From Rhizobiaceae bacterium (GTDB lineage Bacteria; Pseudomonadota; Alphaproteobacteria; Rhizobiales; Rhizobiaceae), in contig JAEPOG010000001.1 in NCBI GenBank assembly GCA_017643025.1, positions 186,001 through 250,000 on the forward strand: 64,000 bases of DNA, read 5' to 3'. Both the position numbers and the translations under genes were made by a program. Position 1 is the first letter of the stretch; each line of letters begins with the position of its first letter. The notes under the pieces were generated by a model. That model worked only from the letters and a program-made list of their open reading frames with translations. It was not told the DNA's origin and made no database searches. Below, piece after piece: positions 50,223 to 60,076 of the stretch.

Positions 50223-50356
50223 TGAGCGCACTCCGGTGCCAATTGTCGTGATGTCGGGATTGGGTCTGCGGCGCACCGGCGCCGCGTGCCTGACGGTGGC
50301 GCGAACGCGCCGTTTCAGCCTTGAAATTGCCATCCCCTTGGGCTTCAAGGCAAGTG

Positions 50357-51313
50357 ATGTTTGCCGGCATGTCCGCCCTTGTCCGATTCTCTTGCGCAGT
50401 CTTCCTGCTGCTCGTTTGCGTTTCCGGGGCGTCGGCGCAGACCGCTCTCGACCAGCTCAAGCTTCCGTCGCCGGATGCGAACAGCTATGCGCCGTCCGGT
50501 CCCGACGGTCCGCTTGCAATCCCCGACAGCGGCGAGATTACCCTTTCCGCCCACATGTTCGACGGGGGGCCGGAAATCACGCGCGGCCTCACCTGGCGCA
50601 TATTCAGCCCGCACGCCGGTGAAGACGGCAAACTGCCGCTCGTAGCCTCTGGACAAGGCGGCACGAGCGCCTTTCAGCTCGCACCGGGCAGCTATCTCGT
50701 CCACGCGGCCTTCGGCCGAGCCGGGGCAACCAAGAGGATCATCGTCGGCCGCCAGCCCCAGAGCGAAAATCTGGTCCTCGATGCCGGCGGGGTAAAGCTC
50801 GACGCGACGCTGTCCGGCGGTGTCCGCATTCCACCGTCCAAGCTGAGGTTTTCGATCTACGAGGCCGAAGCCAACAGCCACGGTGACAGGGCGCTCATCA
50901 TTCCCAATGTCGCCCCGAATACGGTGGTGCGGCTCAATGCGGGCACATACCACGTCGTCTCGACCTACGGATCGGTCAATGCAGTGATTCGCGCCGACAT
51001 CCGGGTCGAGGCCGGCAAGCTGACGGAAGCGACGGTCGAACACCGCGCCGCGCAGATCACGCTCAAGCTGGTGCGTGAGGAAGGCGGCGAGGCAATCGCC
51101 GACACGTCATGGTCGGTCCTGACCGATACCGGCGACATCGTCCGCGAGATGGTTGGGGCATTCGCCCCAATGGTCCTCGCGGAAGGTTCATATACGGCGA
51201 TCGCGAAGAACCGCGACCGCATCTATCAGCGCGATTTCACGATCGTCCCGGGCCGGAATGAAGAAGTCTACGTGCTGGCAAACGAGACCATGCTGGTCGA
51301 ATCGCTGGACTAG
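50357..51313 (+). CDS. Exported protein of unknown function with beta-sandwich-like repeats
   Basis: This 318-aa frame begins MFAGMSALVRFSCAVFLLLVCVSG, a signal peptide cleaved after ASA. The mature protein is rich in beta-type repeats: APGSYLVHAAFGRAGATKRIIVG, NAGTYHVVSTYGSVNAVIRADIRV and AEGSYTAIAKNRDRIYQRDFTIV. They recall carboxypeptidase-regulatory-type or transthyretin-like folds. No catalytic motif or membrane anchor is visible. It converges with thrS, 9 bp apart. I do not recognise the family. Confidence 0.75.
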   Translation: MFAGMSALVRFSCAVFLLLVCVSGASAQTALDQLKLPSPDANSYAPSGPDGPLAIPDSGEITLSAHMFDGGPEITRGLTWRIFSPHAGEDGKLPLVASGQGGTSAFQLAPGSYLVHAAFGRAGATKRIIVGRQPQSENLVLDAGGVKLDATLSGGVRIPPSKLRFSIYEAEANSHGDRALIIPNVAPNTVVRLNAGTYHVVSTYGSVNAVIRADIRVEAGKLTEATVEHRAAQITLKLVREEGGEAIADTSWSVLTDTGDIVREMVGAFAPMVLAEGSYTAIAKNRDRIYQRDFTIVPGRNEEVYVLANETMLVESLD

Positions 51314-51322
51314 ACGCCGTCC

Positions 51323-53293
51323 TCAGGCAGCCTGCTCGGCCCGTCCGACATCCGGCGGCACGGCTTCGCTCACCAATGCCTCGATTGCAGCGTCGAGCGA
51401 CATCGACTCCTGGTCCCGCGAACCGAGCCGGCGCACATTGACCGTTCCCTCTTCGGCTTCGCGTTTGCCGCAGACGAGAATGACCGGCACCTTGGTCAGC
51501 GAGTGCTCGCGAACCTTGTAGTTGATCTTCTCGTTGCGCAGATCGGGTTCGACACGGAGTCCCGCAGCCTTGAGCTTCGCCACCACCTGCCGCGCGTAGT
51601 CGTCCGCGTCCGATGTAATCGTCGCAACGACCACCTGAAGCGGCGCAAACCATAGCGGCATGTGGCCGGCATGCGTTTCCAGCAGGATGCCGAGGAAGCG
51701 TTCCAGCGAACCGACGATGGCGCGATGCACCATGACCGGCTGCTTCTTCTCCGAATCCTTGTCGATGTAGAAGGCGCCAAAACGCTCCGGCAGGTTGAAA
51801 TCGACCTGTGTCGTGCCGCATTGCCACTCGCGGCCGATCGCGTCGCGCAGCGTGTATTCGAACTTGGGCCCGTAGAAGGTGCCCTCGCCCTCATTGATGC
51901 CGGTCTTGATCCGGCTGTCCTCGCGGGCCATGCGGTCGAGCGCGCTTTTCAGGATTTTCTCGGCGTGGTCCCACATGGCGTCGGTACCGACGCGCTTTTC
52001 CGGCCGCGTCGCCAGCTTCACAACCACCTCTTCGAAGCCGAAGTCCTTGTAGACCGACATCATCAGGTCGTTGATCTTGAGGATTTCCTCCTCCAGCTGC
52101 TCCTCGGTGCAGAAGATGTGCGCATCGTCCTGCGTGAAGCCGCGCACGCGCATCAGCCCATGCAGAGCGCCCGACGGTTCGTAGCGATGAACAGCACCAA
52201 ATTCCGCAAGCCTGACAGGCAGATCGCGGTAAGACTTCAAGCCATGCTTGAATATCTGGACATGGCCCGGGCAGTTCATCGGCTTGAGCGCGAACACCCG
52301 CTGGTCCTCGGCCTCCTCGTCGGCGCATTGCACCGAGAACATGTTCTCGCGATACCAGCCCCAGTGACCCGAGGTTTGCCAAAGCGATGAATCGAGCACC
52401 TGCGGTGCGTTCACCTCGTCATAGGTTCCGTCGAGGCGCCGGCGCATGTAGCCGAGCAGGTTTTGGAACATCTTCCAGCCCTTGGCGTGCCAGAACACGA
52501 CGCCCGGCCCCTCCTCCTGGAAATGGAAAAGATCCATCTCGCGGCCGAGCCGGCGATGATCGCGCTTCTCAGCCTCTTCCAGCAGATGCAGGTAGTTGTC
52601 GAGTTCTTCCTGGCTGCGCCACGCTGTGCCGTAGATCCGCGTCAGCATCGGATTGTTGGCGTCGCCGCGCCAGTAGGCGCCGGCGACCTTCATCAGCTTG
52701 AAGGCGTTGCCGATCTGGCCGGTCGAAGCCATATGCGGCCCGCGGCAGAGATCGAACCAGTCGCCCTGGAAATAGATCTTGAGATCCTGGTCTTCCGGGA
52801 TCGCGTCGATCAGCTCGACCTTGTAGGCCTCGCCCTTCTCGTCAAAGACCTTCCGCGCCCTGCCGCGGTCCCACACCTCCTTGGTGAATGGGCGGTTGCG
52901 CTGAATGATCTCACGCATCTTTTTCTCGATGACCGGGAAGTCGTCGGGCGTGAAGGGCTCGTTGCGGGCGAAATCGTAATAGAAGCCGTTCTCGATCACC
53001 GGACCGATCGTCACCTGGGTCCCCGGCCACAGCTCCTGCACGGCCTCCGCCAGCACATGCGCGGCGTCGTGGCGGATGAGTTCCAGCGCGCGTGGGTCGT
53101 CGCGCGTGAGGATTTCTACGGCGCCGGGCCGGCCGATCGGATCGGCAAGGTCACGCACCTCTCCGTCAAGCGCGTAGGCGATTGCCTTCTTCGCCAGCGA
53201 TTTGGAAATCGATTCGGCGAGCGCGGCGCCGCTTGTGGCGGCATCGTAGCTGCGCGCCGAACCATCGGGAAATGTCAGGGAAACCTGCGGCAT
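51323..53293 (-). CDS. thrS: Threonyl-tRNA synthetase
   Basis: This 656-aa class II synthetase charges tRNA-Thr. A TGS domain comes first, then the editing domain with [17 protein letters not shown] at about 75-91. The catalytic core has [37 protein letters not shown] (zinc Cys/His) and [18 protein letters not shown], and the C-terminal anticodon domain has [18 protein letters not shown]. Full length. It is convergent with the exported protein gene. Confidence 0.97.
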   Translation of the reverse strand: MPQVSLTFPDGSARSYDAATSGAALAESISKSLAKKAIAYALDGEVRDLADPIGRPGAVEILTRDDPRALELIRHDAAHVLAEAVQELWPGTQVTIGPVIENGFYYDFARNEPFTPDDFPVIEKKMREIIQRNRPFTKEVWDRGRARKVFDEKGEAYKVELIDAIPEDQDLKIYFQGDWFDLCRGPHMASTGQIGNAFKLMKVAGAYWRGDANNPMLTRIYGTAWRSQEELDNYLHLLEEAEKRDHRRLGREMDLFHFQEEGPGVVFWHAKGWKMFQNLLGYMRRRLDGTYDEVNAPQVLDSSLWQTSGHWGWYRENMFSVQCADEEAEDQRVFALKPMNCPGHVQIFKHGLKSYRDLPVRLAEFGAVHRYEPSGALHGLMRVRGFTQDDAHIFCTEEQLEEEILKINDLMMSVYKDFGFEEVVVKLATRPEKRVGTDAMWDHAEKILKSALDRMAREDSRIKTGINEGEGTFYGPKFEYTLRDAIGREWQCGTTQVDFNLPERFGAFYIDKDSEKKQPVMVHRAIVGSLERFLGILLETHAGHMPLWFAPLQVVVATITSDADDYARQVVAKLKAAGLRVEPDLRNEKINYKVREHSLTKVPVILVCGKREAEEGTVNVRRLGSRDQESMSLDAAIEALVSEAVPPDVGRAEQAA

Positions 53294-53484
53294 TGTCTTC
53301 TCCTATCCAGTCCCGCCAACGAGCGCGGGTGGGATTGATGCTTTGGCCGCAACGCAAGAAGCGCCGCCGGCACGGCCGCTACATAGGAGGCGCGCCGGTG
53401 CGCGTAAAGCCCCGATGGCTGCAGCAGCCGCCTGGGCGGTCGTATCGTGAAACGGGGACCGAGCGGTTGCCGGCCCCGGTGCCG

Positions 53485-53661
53485 CTAGCTGTTGTCTTCG
53501 ACCGGCGCCTTTGGCCCGTTCTTCTTGATGGAGTCGATCGCGTTCTGGGCGCTCGACTTGGAGGAATATCCCTCGGTCGAGAACATCACTTCGCTGTTGT
53601 ATTTGAAGCGGACGCGGTATTCGCCCTTCTTGTCTTTCCAGATTTCAAACTTGTGAGCCAT
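53485..53661 (-). CDS. YegP-family DUF1508 protein (58 aa)
   Basis: This 58-aa protein is one DUF1508 repeat: KFEIWKDKKGEYRVRFKYNSEVMFSTEGYSSKSSAQNAIDSIKKNG. The family (YegP) folds as a small beta-alpha unit and is of unknown function. The ATG at 53661 has AGAGGGAGG in front. It lies 191 bp from thrS and 94 bp from yidD. Confidence 0.88.
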   Translation of the reverse strand: MAHKFEIWKDKKGEYRVRFKYNSEVMFSTEGYSSKSSAQNAIDSIKKNGPKAPVEDNS

Positions 53662-53755
53662 GCCGGCCTCCCTCTCCTTGTTGGGGCTGACAAGTTGCCA
53701 GCCTCTGCGCAGTTGAACAAGCACAAGATGGCCTTGAACTGCCAAGACTCACATG

Positions 53756-54109
53756 TCAGTCGGTCAGCGGCTTTGCTGAAACCCGCCAGAACCGCCATGG
53801 CGTGTACCAGCGCAGGTCGGTGTCGAGGGTTGCCGGCACTGGATCGATCCCGTGCGTTCCGCCCGGACCGCAGCGCACGAAGCGGAACAGCCCCATCCAC
53901 CCGCCGGACCAGAGCCCGTAACGGGCAATCGCCTCATAGGCATATTCGGAGCATGTCGGGAAATGACGGCATGAATTGCCGACGAAGCCGGACAATGTGA
54001 GCTGATAGAAGCGAACAAGGCCGGTGCCGAGCAGCCGCCCGGGCGTTTTCGGCCAAGGGCCGGACCAGTTGCGGGAACGTGTCGCGGCCGCTGGACGCTG
54101 CTCGGCCAA
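53756..54109 (-). CDS. yidD: Membrane protein insertion efficiency factor YidD
   Basis: This 117-aa protein carries the YidD core: LVRFYQLTLSGFVGNSCRHFPTCSEYAYEAIARYGLWSGGWMGLFRFVRCGPGG, with three cysteines around the CRxxPTCSEYA box. It helps insert inner-membrane proteins with YidC. The start is a TTG at 54109, five bases after the upstream gene's stop; no ATG is near. A longer frame to 54172 would overlap that gene. Confidence 0.88.
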   Translation of the reverse strand: MAEQRPAAATRSRNWSGPWPKTPGRLLGTGLVRFYQLTLSGFVGNSCRHFPTCSEYAYEAIARYGLWSGGWMGLFRFVRCGPGGTHGIDPVPATLDTDLRWYTPWRFWRVSAKPLTD

Positions 54110-54113
54110 TTGC

Positions 54114-54560
54114 TTAGGCGGCCTCTCCGGCCCGCTTTTTCTCGATCTGGTCGATTGCGTCGACCACCGCATCGAAGGTCAGCATGGTCGAGGCGTGCCG
54201 CGCCTTGTAGTCGCGCACCGGCTCCAGATATTTCAGGTCAGCGAAGCGGCCTTCCGGCGCCGGGCCGTTTTCCTTGAGCATCTTGCGCATCGTCTCGCGA
54301 ACGGTGCGCAACTCGTCGGCGCTGGCGCCCACCACATTGCGCGCCATGATCGACGACGACGCCTGCCCGAGCGCGCAGGCCTTCACGTCGTGCGCGAAAT
54401 CGCTGACCAGGGGGCCATCCATCACCAGATCTACGGTGACCGTCGAGCCGCACAGCTTGGAATGCGCTGTCGCGGTCGCCTGCGGCGCATCCAATCGGCC
54501 GATGCGGCCGATATTGCCCGCATATTCGAGTATCTTGGCGTTGTAGACTTCGTCGATCAT
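54114..54560 (-). CDS. IscU/SufU-like Fe-S scaffold with third cysteine missing
   Basis: This 148-aa scaffold-like protein carries Cys37 (KLCGS) and Cys62 (KACALGQASS) at two of the three cluster positions. At the third, the sequence reads YKARHASTMLTFDAV with His122 and Ala123 where the family has Cys. So it may hold clusters differently or not at all, and could be a regulatory homologue. Alphaproteobacteria often carry this gene next to folE. The ATG at 54560 (MIDEVYNAKILEYA) is the natural start; an upstream frame to 54683 is not supported. Confidence 0.85.
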   Translation of the reverse strand: MIDEVYNAKILEYAGNIGRIGRLDAPQATATAHSKLCGSTVTVDLVMDGPLVSDFAHDVKACALGQASSSIMARNVVGASADELRTVRETMRKMLKENGPAPEGRFADLKYLEPVRDYKARHASTMLTFDAVVDAIDQIEKKRAGEAA

Positions 54561-54795
54561 GATTTTCCGGTCCGCGAACGCAGGTTGGAACGCATTTGCC
54601 GTCGCGCACCTTTCATTCGCAATATCAGGCCATATATAATGGTGGCGTTTCGGGAACCGCAAGGCGACTTGCGCATCTAACATTCCGGAACCCAGTCACG
54701 CCGCTTTCGGGCCGTAATTTCGGATAACCCCGCAAAAGGCTGTGGTCCGTTCAACTCGTTCCTCCACCGAGGGGAACTACGGGAGACGCCTTTAT

Positions 54796-55431
54796 ATGGA
54801 TGCGTTTGCAAAGAAATTGTCCGAGACAGCCCCGGCCCCCAAATCCGCAGGCGAACGGCCGACCCAGGCCGAGGCCGAGGATGCCGTGCGCACGCTTTTG
54901 CGCTGGATCGGCGAGGACGAGAACAGAGAAGGCCTGAGGGACACCCCGGCGCGCGTTGCCAAGGCTTATCTGGAAATGTTCTCCGGTTACGGCAAGGACG
55001 CCGCCGACGAACTTGGCCGCACCTTCGAGGAAGTTGCCGGCTATGACGACATGGTGCTCGTCAAGGACATCGGCTTCCACTCACATTGCGAGCACCACAT
55101 GGTGCCGGTCGTAGGCAAGGCTCATGTCGCCTATCTGCCCGACCGCAAGGTCGTCGGCCTTTCAAAGATCGCCCGTGTCGTCGACATCTACGCCCAGCGC
55201 CTGCAGACGCAGGAAGCGCTGACGGCGCAGATTGCCGCTGTCATTCAGGACGTGCTAAATCCGCGCGGCGTCGCTGTCATGATCGAGGCGGAGCATATGT
55301 GCATGGCCATGCGCGGCATCCGCAAGCAGGGATCGACGACGCTGACCTCGACCTTCACGGGCGCGTTCCGCGACCATCCCGAGGAGCAGGTGCGCTTCAT
55401 CACGATGATCAGGGCCGGCAAACCGGATTGA
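54796..55431 (+). CDS. folE: GTP cyclohydrolase I
   Basis: This 211-aa enzyme converts GTP to dihydroneopterin triphosphate, the first folate-pathway step. The zinc/catalytic residues are in [21 protein letters not shown] (about residues 93-113) and [19 protein letters not shown] (about 164-182). [20 protein letters not shown] is the N-terminal signature. The ATG at 54796 is chosen; the frame begins earlier. Folate feeds GcvT and SoxA chemistry. hisI follows 35 bp later. Confidence 0.96.
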   Translation: MDAFAKKLSETAPAPKSAGERPTQAEAEDAVRTLLRWIGEDENREGLRDTPARVAKAYLEMFSGYGKDAADELGRTFEEVAGYDDMVLVKDIGFHSHCEHHMVPVVGKAHVAYLPDRKVVGLSKIARVVDIYAQRLQTQEALTAQIAAVIQDVLNPRGVAVMIEAEHMCMAMRGIRKQGSTTLTSTFTGAFRDHPEEQVRFITMIRAGKPD

Positions 55432-55466
55432 CGGTAGGAGCCGGCTTCCCCAGTCAGGAGACCGGC

Positions 55467-55886
55467 GTGTCGACCAACTATTTCCCTACCCCATCGCAAG
55501 ACAAGGCTGAACTCGAAGAGGGTTCTGCCTTCACGCCGCGCTTCGACGCCGCCGGCCTGGTGACGGCGGTCACCACGGATTCCGAGAGCGGCGAGGTGCT
55601 GATGGTCGCGCACATGAACGCCGAGGCGCTCAGGGCAAGCATCGAAACGGGCATAGCCCACTACTGGTCGCGCTCGCGGAAATCTCTTTGGAAGAAGGGC
55701 GAAACGTCCGGCAATCTGCAGGAAATCGTCGAGATGCGGGTCGATTGCGATCAGGATGCCGTTTGGTTGCGGGTGAGACAGCAGGGTGATCGCGTCGCTT
55801 GCCATACTGGGCGCACATCCTGCTTCTACCGTGTGGTGCGGCTCCAGGATGGCGCCGTAGAACTGGGTCAGTCTCCGGTTCGTTGA
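55467..55886 (+). CDS. hisI: Phosphoribosyl-AMP cyclohydrolase
   Basis: This 139-aa enzyme catalyses the third step of histidine synthesis. The motifs [33 protein letters not shown] and [16 protein letters not shown] are complete, with the metal-binding Asp/Cys of DCDQD and the [11 protein letters not shown] block. The start is a GTG at 55467 with GGAG 6 bases before. It is 35 bp after folE, on the same strand. Confidence 0.95.
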   Translation: MSTNYFPTPSQDKAELEEGSAFTPRFDAAGLVTAVTTDSESGEVLMVAHMNAEALRASIETGIAHYWSRSRKSLWKKGETSGNLQEIVEMRVDCDQDAVWLRVRQQGDRVACHTGRTSCFYRVVRLQDGAVELGQSPVR

Positions 55887-55981
55887 ACCTGCGTTCATGT
55901 TGGCCCGTTTACCCTCGTGGCCGATTCACGATTTTGATACGAGAGATGTCCTATGATGCGCTGGGGTATTAGGGGACGCCT

Positions 55982-56965
55982 ATGTTGGAGTGGTCGTCTT
56001 TACGCGCCATGCGCGACATGCGGTTGACCGACGATTTTCCGCCGGTCGCCGGGCCTGGGCCTGTTGAGAAGCCGGAAGCGAAGACCGGCATTGCGCTGGC
56101 GCTTGGCGGCGGTGCAGCTCGCGGCTGGGCGCATATCGGCGTCCTGCGTGCCTTGGACGAGGCCGGCATCAAGATCGACATGATCGCCGGTACGTCGATC
56201 GGCGCATTGGTGGGCGGCTGCTATCTCGCGGGTAAACTCGATGAACTCGAAGAGTTCGCGCGCTCGCTGACCAAGCGGCGCATCTTCGGCCTTCTCGACA
56301 TTCATCTGGGCGGCGGCGGCCTCTTCGGCGGCATGAAACTCAACGCCCGCATGCAGGAACACCTTGAGGGCGTGACATTCGCCGACCTGCCGGCGCCATT
56401 CGTCTGCGTTGCATCCGAGATCCGCACCGGCCACGAAATCTGGCTGTCGAGCGGCTCGCTCGTCACCGCCATGCGCGCCTCCTATGCGCTTCCCGGCGTG
56501 TTCGAGCCGGTCGTCTGCAACAAGCGCGTCCTCGTCGACGGCGCGCTGGTCAATCCGGTGCCCGTTTCGGTCTGCCGCGCCCACGAGCAGCGTCTCGTCG
56601 TCGCGGTAAACCTGCACTACGACCTTTTCGGGCGGGCCGCCGTCATCAAACACGCCGCCGACGTTTCCGAATCCGCGGAAGGCGATCAGGAGCCGTCAAA
56701 CAAGCTCGTGGTCGACAAGGGAGCGTCTGACCGCGAGGCGCGGCTCGGCATCATGGGTGTGATGGTCGAGGCCTTCAACATTATCCAGGACCGCATCTCG
56801 CGGGCCCGCCTGGCAGGCGACCCGCCCGACATGTCGATCTTGCCCAAGCTGGGCCATATCGGCCTGAGCGAATTCTATCGCGCCGACGAGGCGATTGCGC
56901 TTGGCTACGAGTCGGCACGCGCGCAGCTGTCCGAACTGGGCAGGCTGCAGTCGGTCATGGCCTGA
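55982..56965 (+). CDS. Patatin-like phospholipase family protein (RssA-like)
   Basis: This 327-aa cytoplasmic acyl hydrolase of the patatin fold has an oxyanion loop ALGGGAARGWAHIGVL (about residues 40-55), nucleophile GTSIGALVGGCY (about 70-81) and catalytic Asp in VDGALVNPVPVSV (about 184-196). The Ser-Asp dyad is complete. Substrate probably a lysophospholipid or other ester; unknown. It converges with recJ, 4 bp apart. Confidence 0.92.
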   Translation: MLEWSSLRAMRDMRLTDDFPPVAGPGPVEKPEAKTGIALALGGGAARGWAHIGVLRALDEAGIKIDMIAGTSIGALVGGCYLAGKLDELEEFARSLTKRRIFGLLDIHLGGGGLFGGMKLNARMQEHLEGVTFADLPAPFVCVASEIRTGHEIWLSSGSLVTAMRASYALPGVFEPVVCNKRVLVDGALVNPVPVSVCRAHEQRLVVAVNLHYDLFGRAAVIKHAADVSESAEGDQEPSNKLVVDKGASDREARLGIMGVMVEAFNIIQDRISRARLAGDPPDMSILPKLGHIGLSEFYRADEAIALGYESARAQLSELGRLQSVMA

Positions 56966-56969
56966 CACC

Positions 56970-58751
56970 TCAGGCTGGCGCCGCATCCACGATCCGCAAC
57001 TGGACGGTCCGGTTGCCGTTCCAGTGATTGATAGCCAGCGTACCGGCCACATGTATCTGCTGACCGCGCCGGTCCATCAGGAAACGTCCGAGTTCGGCAT
57101 CCGCTGCGCGGAATGCGATAGCCGCCAGCCGATCGCCTGTCTCAGACCGCAATTCGGCGCGGATGTGGTTAGCGCCCACCAGCCTCGCATCCGCCAGCGT
57201 ATGACGCGGCAGTACCATCAGCGGCGCGGCGTGACCGGCTCCATATGGCCCCGCCCGTTCCAGAGTATCGATCAGGTCGATCGTCGCGCCACCCGCCGAC
57301 AGCGCTGCGTCGATCATCAGGCTCTCCTGGTCGCGCAGGGCGAACACCTGGCTTGCCGCCTGTTCCTCGAAGTACCCCCGCAATTCGCCTAGCCGGGCCC
57401 GCTCGACCGTGATGCCGGCCGCCATGGCGTGCCCGCCGCCCTTGACCAGCAACCCGCTCTCGACCGCCGAGCGGACAAGCCGGCCGAGATCGAACCCGGT
57501 TATCGAACGCCCCGAGCCCGTACCGACTCCGTTGGCGTTGAACGCCACCGCAAAGACCGGCCGCCGCGTGTGGTCCTTGAGCCGCGACGCAATGAGCCCG
57601 ACGAGGCCCGGGTGCCATGCATCGCTCGCCGAGACAAGGATTGCCGGGCCTGTGCCCGACAATAGTTCGGCGTCGGCCTCCGCCTTGGCCTCCTCCACCA
57701 TCTTCAGTTCCATCGCCTGCCGCTCGGCGTTGAGGCGCTCCAGCGTTTCGGCAATCTGCTGGGCTTCTGCTTCATCGTCGGTCGCAAGCAGCCGCGCCCC
57801 GAGCGCCGCATCGCCGATGCGGCCGCCTGCGTTGATCCGCGGTCCGAGCAGGAAGGATAGATGAAAGGTGCCGAGCGGCTCGCCGATGCGCGCCGAGCGC
57901 GCCAGCGCGGCAAGTCCGGGATTGTTCATCGCGCGCATCGCGATCAGGCCCTTCACCACGAAGGCGCGATTGACGCCAACGAGCGGAACAACGTCACACA
58001 CAGTCGCAAGGGCGAGGATATCGAGTAGCTTGAGCAGATCGGGCGGCGCGGGTAGGTCCGGCCGTCCGCGCAATCTGCGGACGGTTTCAACGAGCGCGAG
58101 AAACACGACGCCCGCCGCACAGAGATGCCCCTGGCCGGAAAGGTCGTCCTCGCGGTTCGGATTGACCACTAGCGTGTCGGCAGGCAGCGCACCGCCGACC
58201 TGATGATGGTCGAGCACGACGACGTCCGCCCCCGCTCCGCGCGCCGCCGCGATAGCCTCGGCGCTGTTCGTTCCGCAGTCGACGGTGACGATGAGGTTTG
58301 CCGTTGCCGCGAGTTCCCGCATCGCGTCTGGATTGGGGCCGTAACCCTCGAATATCCGGTCGGGGATATAGATGCGCGCCTCGATCCCGTAATGGCGCAG
58401 GAACCGCGCCAGGATGGCCGACGAGGCGGCACCGTCGACATCGTAGTCGCCGAAGATCGCCACACTTTCCCCGTCCGACACCGCCTTCGCAAGCCGGTCC
58501 GCGGCAGCGCCCATGTCGGTCAGCGTCATCGGGTCGGGAAGCAGCTCGCGCAGTGTCGGATCGAGGAAACGCGGCGCGTCGGCGGACAACACCCCGCGCC
58601 CGGCCAGCACTCGTGCCACGATGTCAGGCAGGCCGTGATCCTGCGCGATGGCGAGCGCCGCGTTCTCCTGGCGCACGTCGAGCCTGTGCCGCCACGCACG
58701 GCCCGTGGCCGACTTCTCAACTTCGAGGAAGATTCGCCGTTCGTTTGTCAC
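56970..58751 (-). CDS. recJ: Single-stranded-DNA exonuclease RecJ
   Basis: This 593-aa DHH-family 5'-3' exonuclease acts in recombination and mismatch repair. The DHH motifs are IFGDYDVDGAASSAIL (about residue 98), VDCGTNSAEAIAAARG, VVLDHHQVGGALP (about 175) and the DHHA1 domain block FLLGPRINAGGRIGDAALG. GGGHAMAAGITVERARL near the C-terminus is the expected substrate-binding GGGH. Full length. It is 66 bp downstream of glpX on the same strand. Confidence 0.95.
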   Translation of the reverse strand: MTNERRIFLEVEKSATGRAWRHRLDVRQENAALAIAQDHGLPDIVARVLAGRGVLSADAPRFLDPTLRELLPDPMTLTDMGAAADRLAKAVSDGESVAIFGDYDVDGAASSAILARFLRHYGIEARIYIPDRIFEGYGPNPDAMRELAATANLIVTVDCGTNSAEAIAAARGAGADVVVLDHHQVGGALPADTLVVNPNREDDLSGQGHLCAAGVVFLALVETVRRLRGRPDLPAPPDLLKLLDILALATVCDVVPLVGVNRAFVVKGLIAMRAMNNPGLAALARSARIGEPLGTFHLSFLLGPRINAGGRIGDAALGARLLATDDEAEAQQIAETLERLNAERQAMELKMVEEAKAEADAELLSGTGPAILVSASDAWHPGLVGLIASRLKDHTRRPVFAVAFNANGVGTGSGRSITGFDLGRLVRSAVESGLLVKGGGHAMAAGITVERARLGELRGYFEEQAASQVFALRDQESLMIDAALSAGGATIDLIDTLERAGPYGAGHAAPLMVLPRHTLADARLVGANHIRAELRSETGDRLAAIAFRAADAELGRFLMDRRGQQIHVAGTLAINHWNGNRTVQLRIVDAAPA

Positions 58752-58817
58752 GCGCGCATCATGCGCGGACGGGCTCTCCGGTGAAAGTCGCCTGGGCGGC
58801 TATCCCCGCATAGCTGC

Positions 58818-59795
58818 TCAGAACTTCTCCATGTCCTGATGCCGCGCCTTGATCTCCCGCACGGTCTGAGATGACGAGCGCATGACGATGGTGTGGGTGT
58901 TGATCGAATCGCGCCCGAACTTCACGCCGGCGAGCAGGTTGCCGTCGGTCACGCCGGTCGCCGCGAACAGCACGTCGCCGCGCGCCATCTCGTCCATGCG
59001 GTAGACCTTGCCGGGATCGGCGATGCCCATTCTGGCGGCGCGCGCCACCTTGTCGTCGGTGTTGAGCTGAAGGCGCCCCTGCATCTGCCCGCCAATGCAG
59101 CGAAGAGCCGCGGCTGCAAGCACGCCTTCCGGCGCGCCTCCAGAGCCGATGTAGATGTCGATGCCGGTCTCCGCCGGATCGGTGGTGTGGATGACACCCG
59201 CGACATCGCCATCGCCGATCAGCCGGATAGCCGCTCCGGTATCGCGCACCGCATCGATCAGGCGGGCATGGCGCGGCCGGTCGAGAATGCAGGCGGTGAT
59301 ATCGGCCGGCGTCACGCCGCGCGCCTTGGCCAGGTTGGCGATGTTGTCGGCCGGCGATGCGTCGAGTTCGACCACGCCTGCCGGGAACCCCGGACCGATG
59401 GCGATCTTGTCCATGTAGACATCAGGCGCATTGAGCAGGCTGCCCTTTTCGGCAATGGCGATAACCGCTAGCGCGTTGGGCAGGTTTTTGGCGCAGATCG
59501 TGGTGCCTTCCAGCGGGTCGAGGGCGATGTCGACCTCGGGCCCCTCGCCGGTGCCAACCTCCTCGCCGATATAGAGCATGGGCGCCTCGTCGCGCTCGCC
59601 CTCGCCGATTACCACCGTACCCCGGATCGGCAGGCGGTTGAGTTCGGCCCGCATGGCGTCGACAGCGGCCTGGTCGGCCGCCTTTTCGTCGCCACGCCCC
59701 CGTAGTCGCGCCGCAGCAACGGCGGCGCGTTCTGTTACTCGCACCAGCTCGAGCGTGAGAATGCGGTCGAGGCCGGACTGAGCCGGTTTTGCCAT
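58818..59795 (-). CDS. glpX: Class II fructose-1,6-bisphosphatase (GlpX)
   Basis: This 325-aa metal-dependent enzyme converts fructose-1,6-bisphosphate to fructose-6-phosphate in gluconeogenesis. The metal motif VVIGEGERDEAPMLYIGEEVG is at about residues 57-77 and DIALDPLEGTTICAKN at about 84-99; GSGGAPEGVLAAAALRCIGG is near residue 215. The ATG at 59795 (MAKPAQSGLDRILTLELVRV) is chosen over an upstream frame to 59849. It lies in the hom-glpX-recJ run with the repeat element between hom and glpX. Confidence 0.94.
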   Translation of the reverse strand: MAKPAQSGLDRILTLELVRVTERAAVAAARLRGRGDEKAADQAAVDAMRAELNRLPIRGTVVIGEGERDEAPMLYIGEEVGTGEGPEVDIALDPLEGTTICAKNLPNALAVIAIAEKGSLLNAPDVYMDKIAIGPGFPAGVVELDASPADNIANLAKARGVTPADITACILDRPRHARLIDAVRDTGAAIRLIGDGDVAGVIHTTDPAETGIDIYIGSGGAPEGVLAAAALRCIGGQMQGRLQLNTDDKVARAARMGIADPGKVYRMDEMARGDVLFAATGVTDGNLLAGVKFGRDSINTHTIVMRSSSQTVREIKARHQDMEKF

Positions 59796-59962
59796 CTGTC
59801 GTCTCCGAAACGGCCGCGCGCAAGGCGCTGTCGGCGCTCCTTCTGTCAAAGGAACATGCCCGCTTCAAGTGACGGAACGACGACCCAAAAAACTGAATCG
59901 ATTGAACTTTTGCAGTGCGGCGAAAACCAGATGGAGGGCTGCCGAAATTTGGGCTGGAACGC

Positions 59963-60064
59963 GCCGAAAATACCGGATTTCGAGAACCGGAACGGAGCGT
60001 ACATTCAGCTACGTGAGTACCGGAAGCGCAGAAAGCCGTTATTTGCAGGCCGGTCCGGCCCGAA
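59963..60064. repeat. 102-bp palindromic intergenic element, copy 2
   Basis: Copy 2 of the element at 18155-18256, in the same orientation, with 8 differences over 102 bp. The outer arms AAATACCGG and CCGTTATTT pair with one mismatch; the CGTAC/GTACG-like core is weaker (one base differs). It sits in the 281-bp gap between hom and glpX, 12 bp after the hom stop in the direction of hom transcription, so it could act as a 3' stabiliser or terminator there. Confidence 0.8.
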
Positions 60065-60076
60065 TAGCGGCGGGCC

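Noticed and set aside
50223..50348. N-terminal extension of the nitroreductase at 49638
   Set aside because: The extra 42 residues are basic and low complexity without homology to the family; the TTG at 50222 has a good ribosome site.
54561..54683. N-terminal extension of the IscU-like scaffold
   Set aside because: Family members begin at the equivalent of MIDEVYNAKI; the extension is unrelated sequence in the folE promoter gap.
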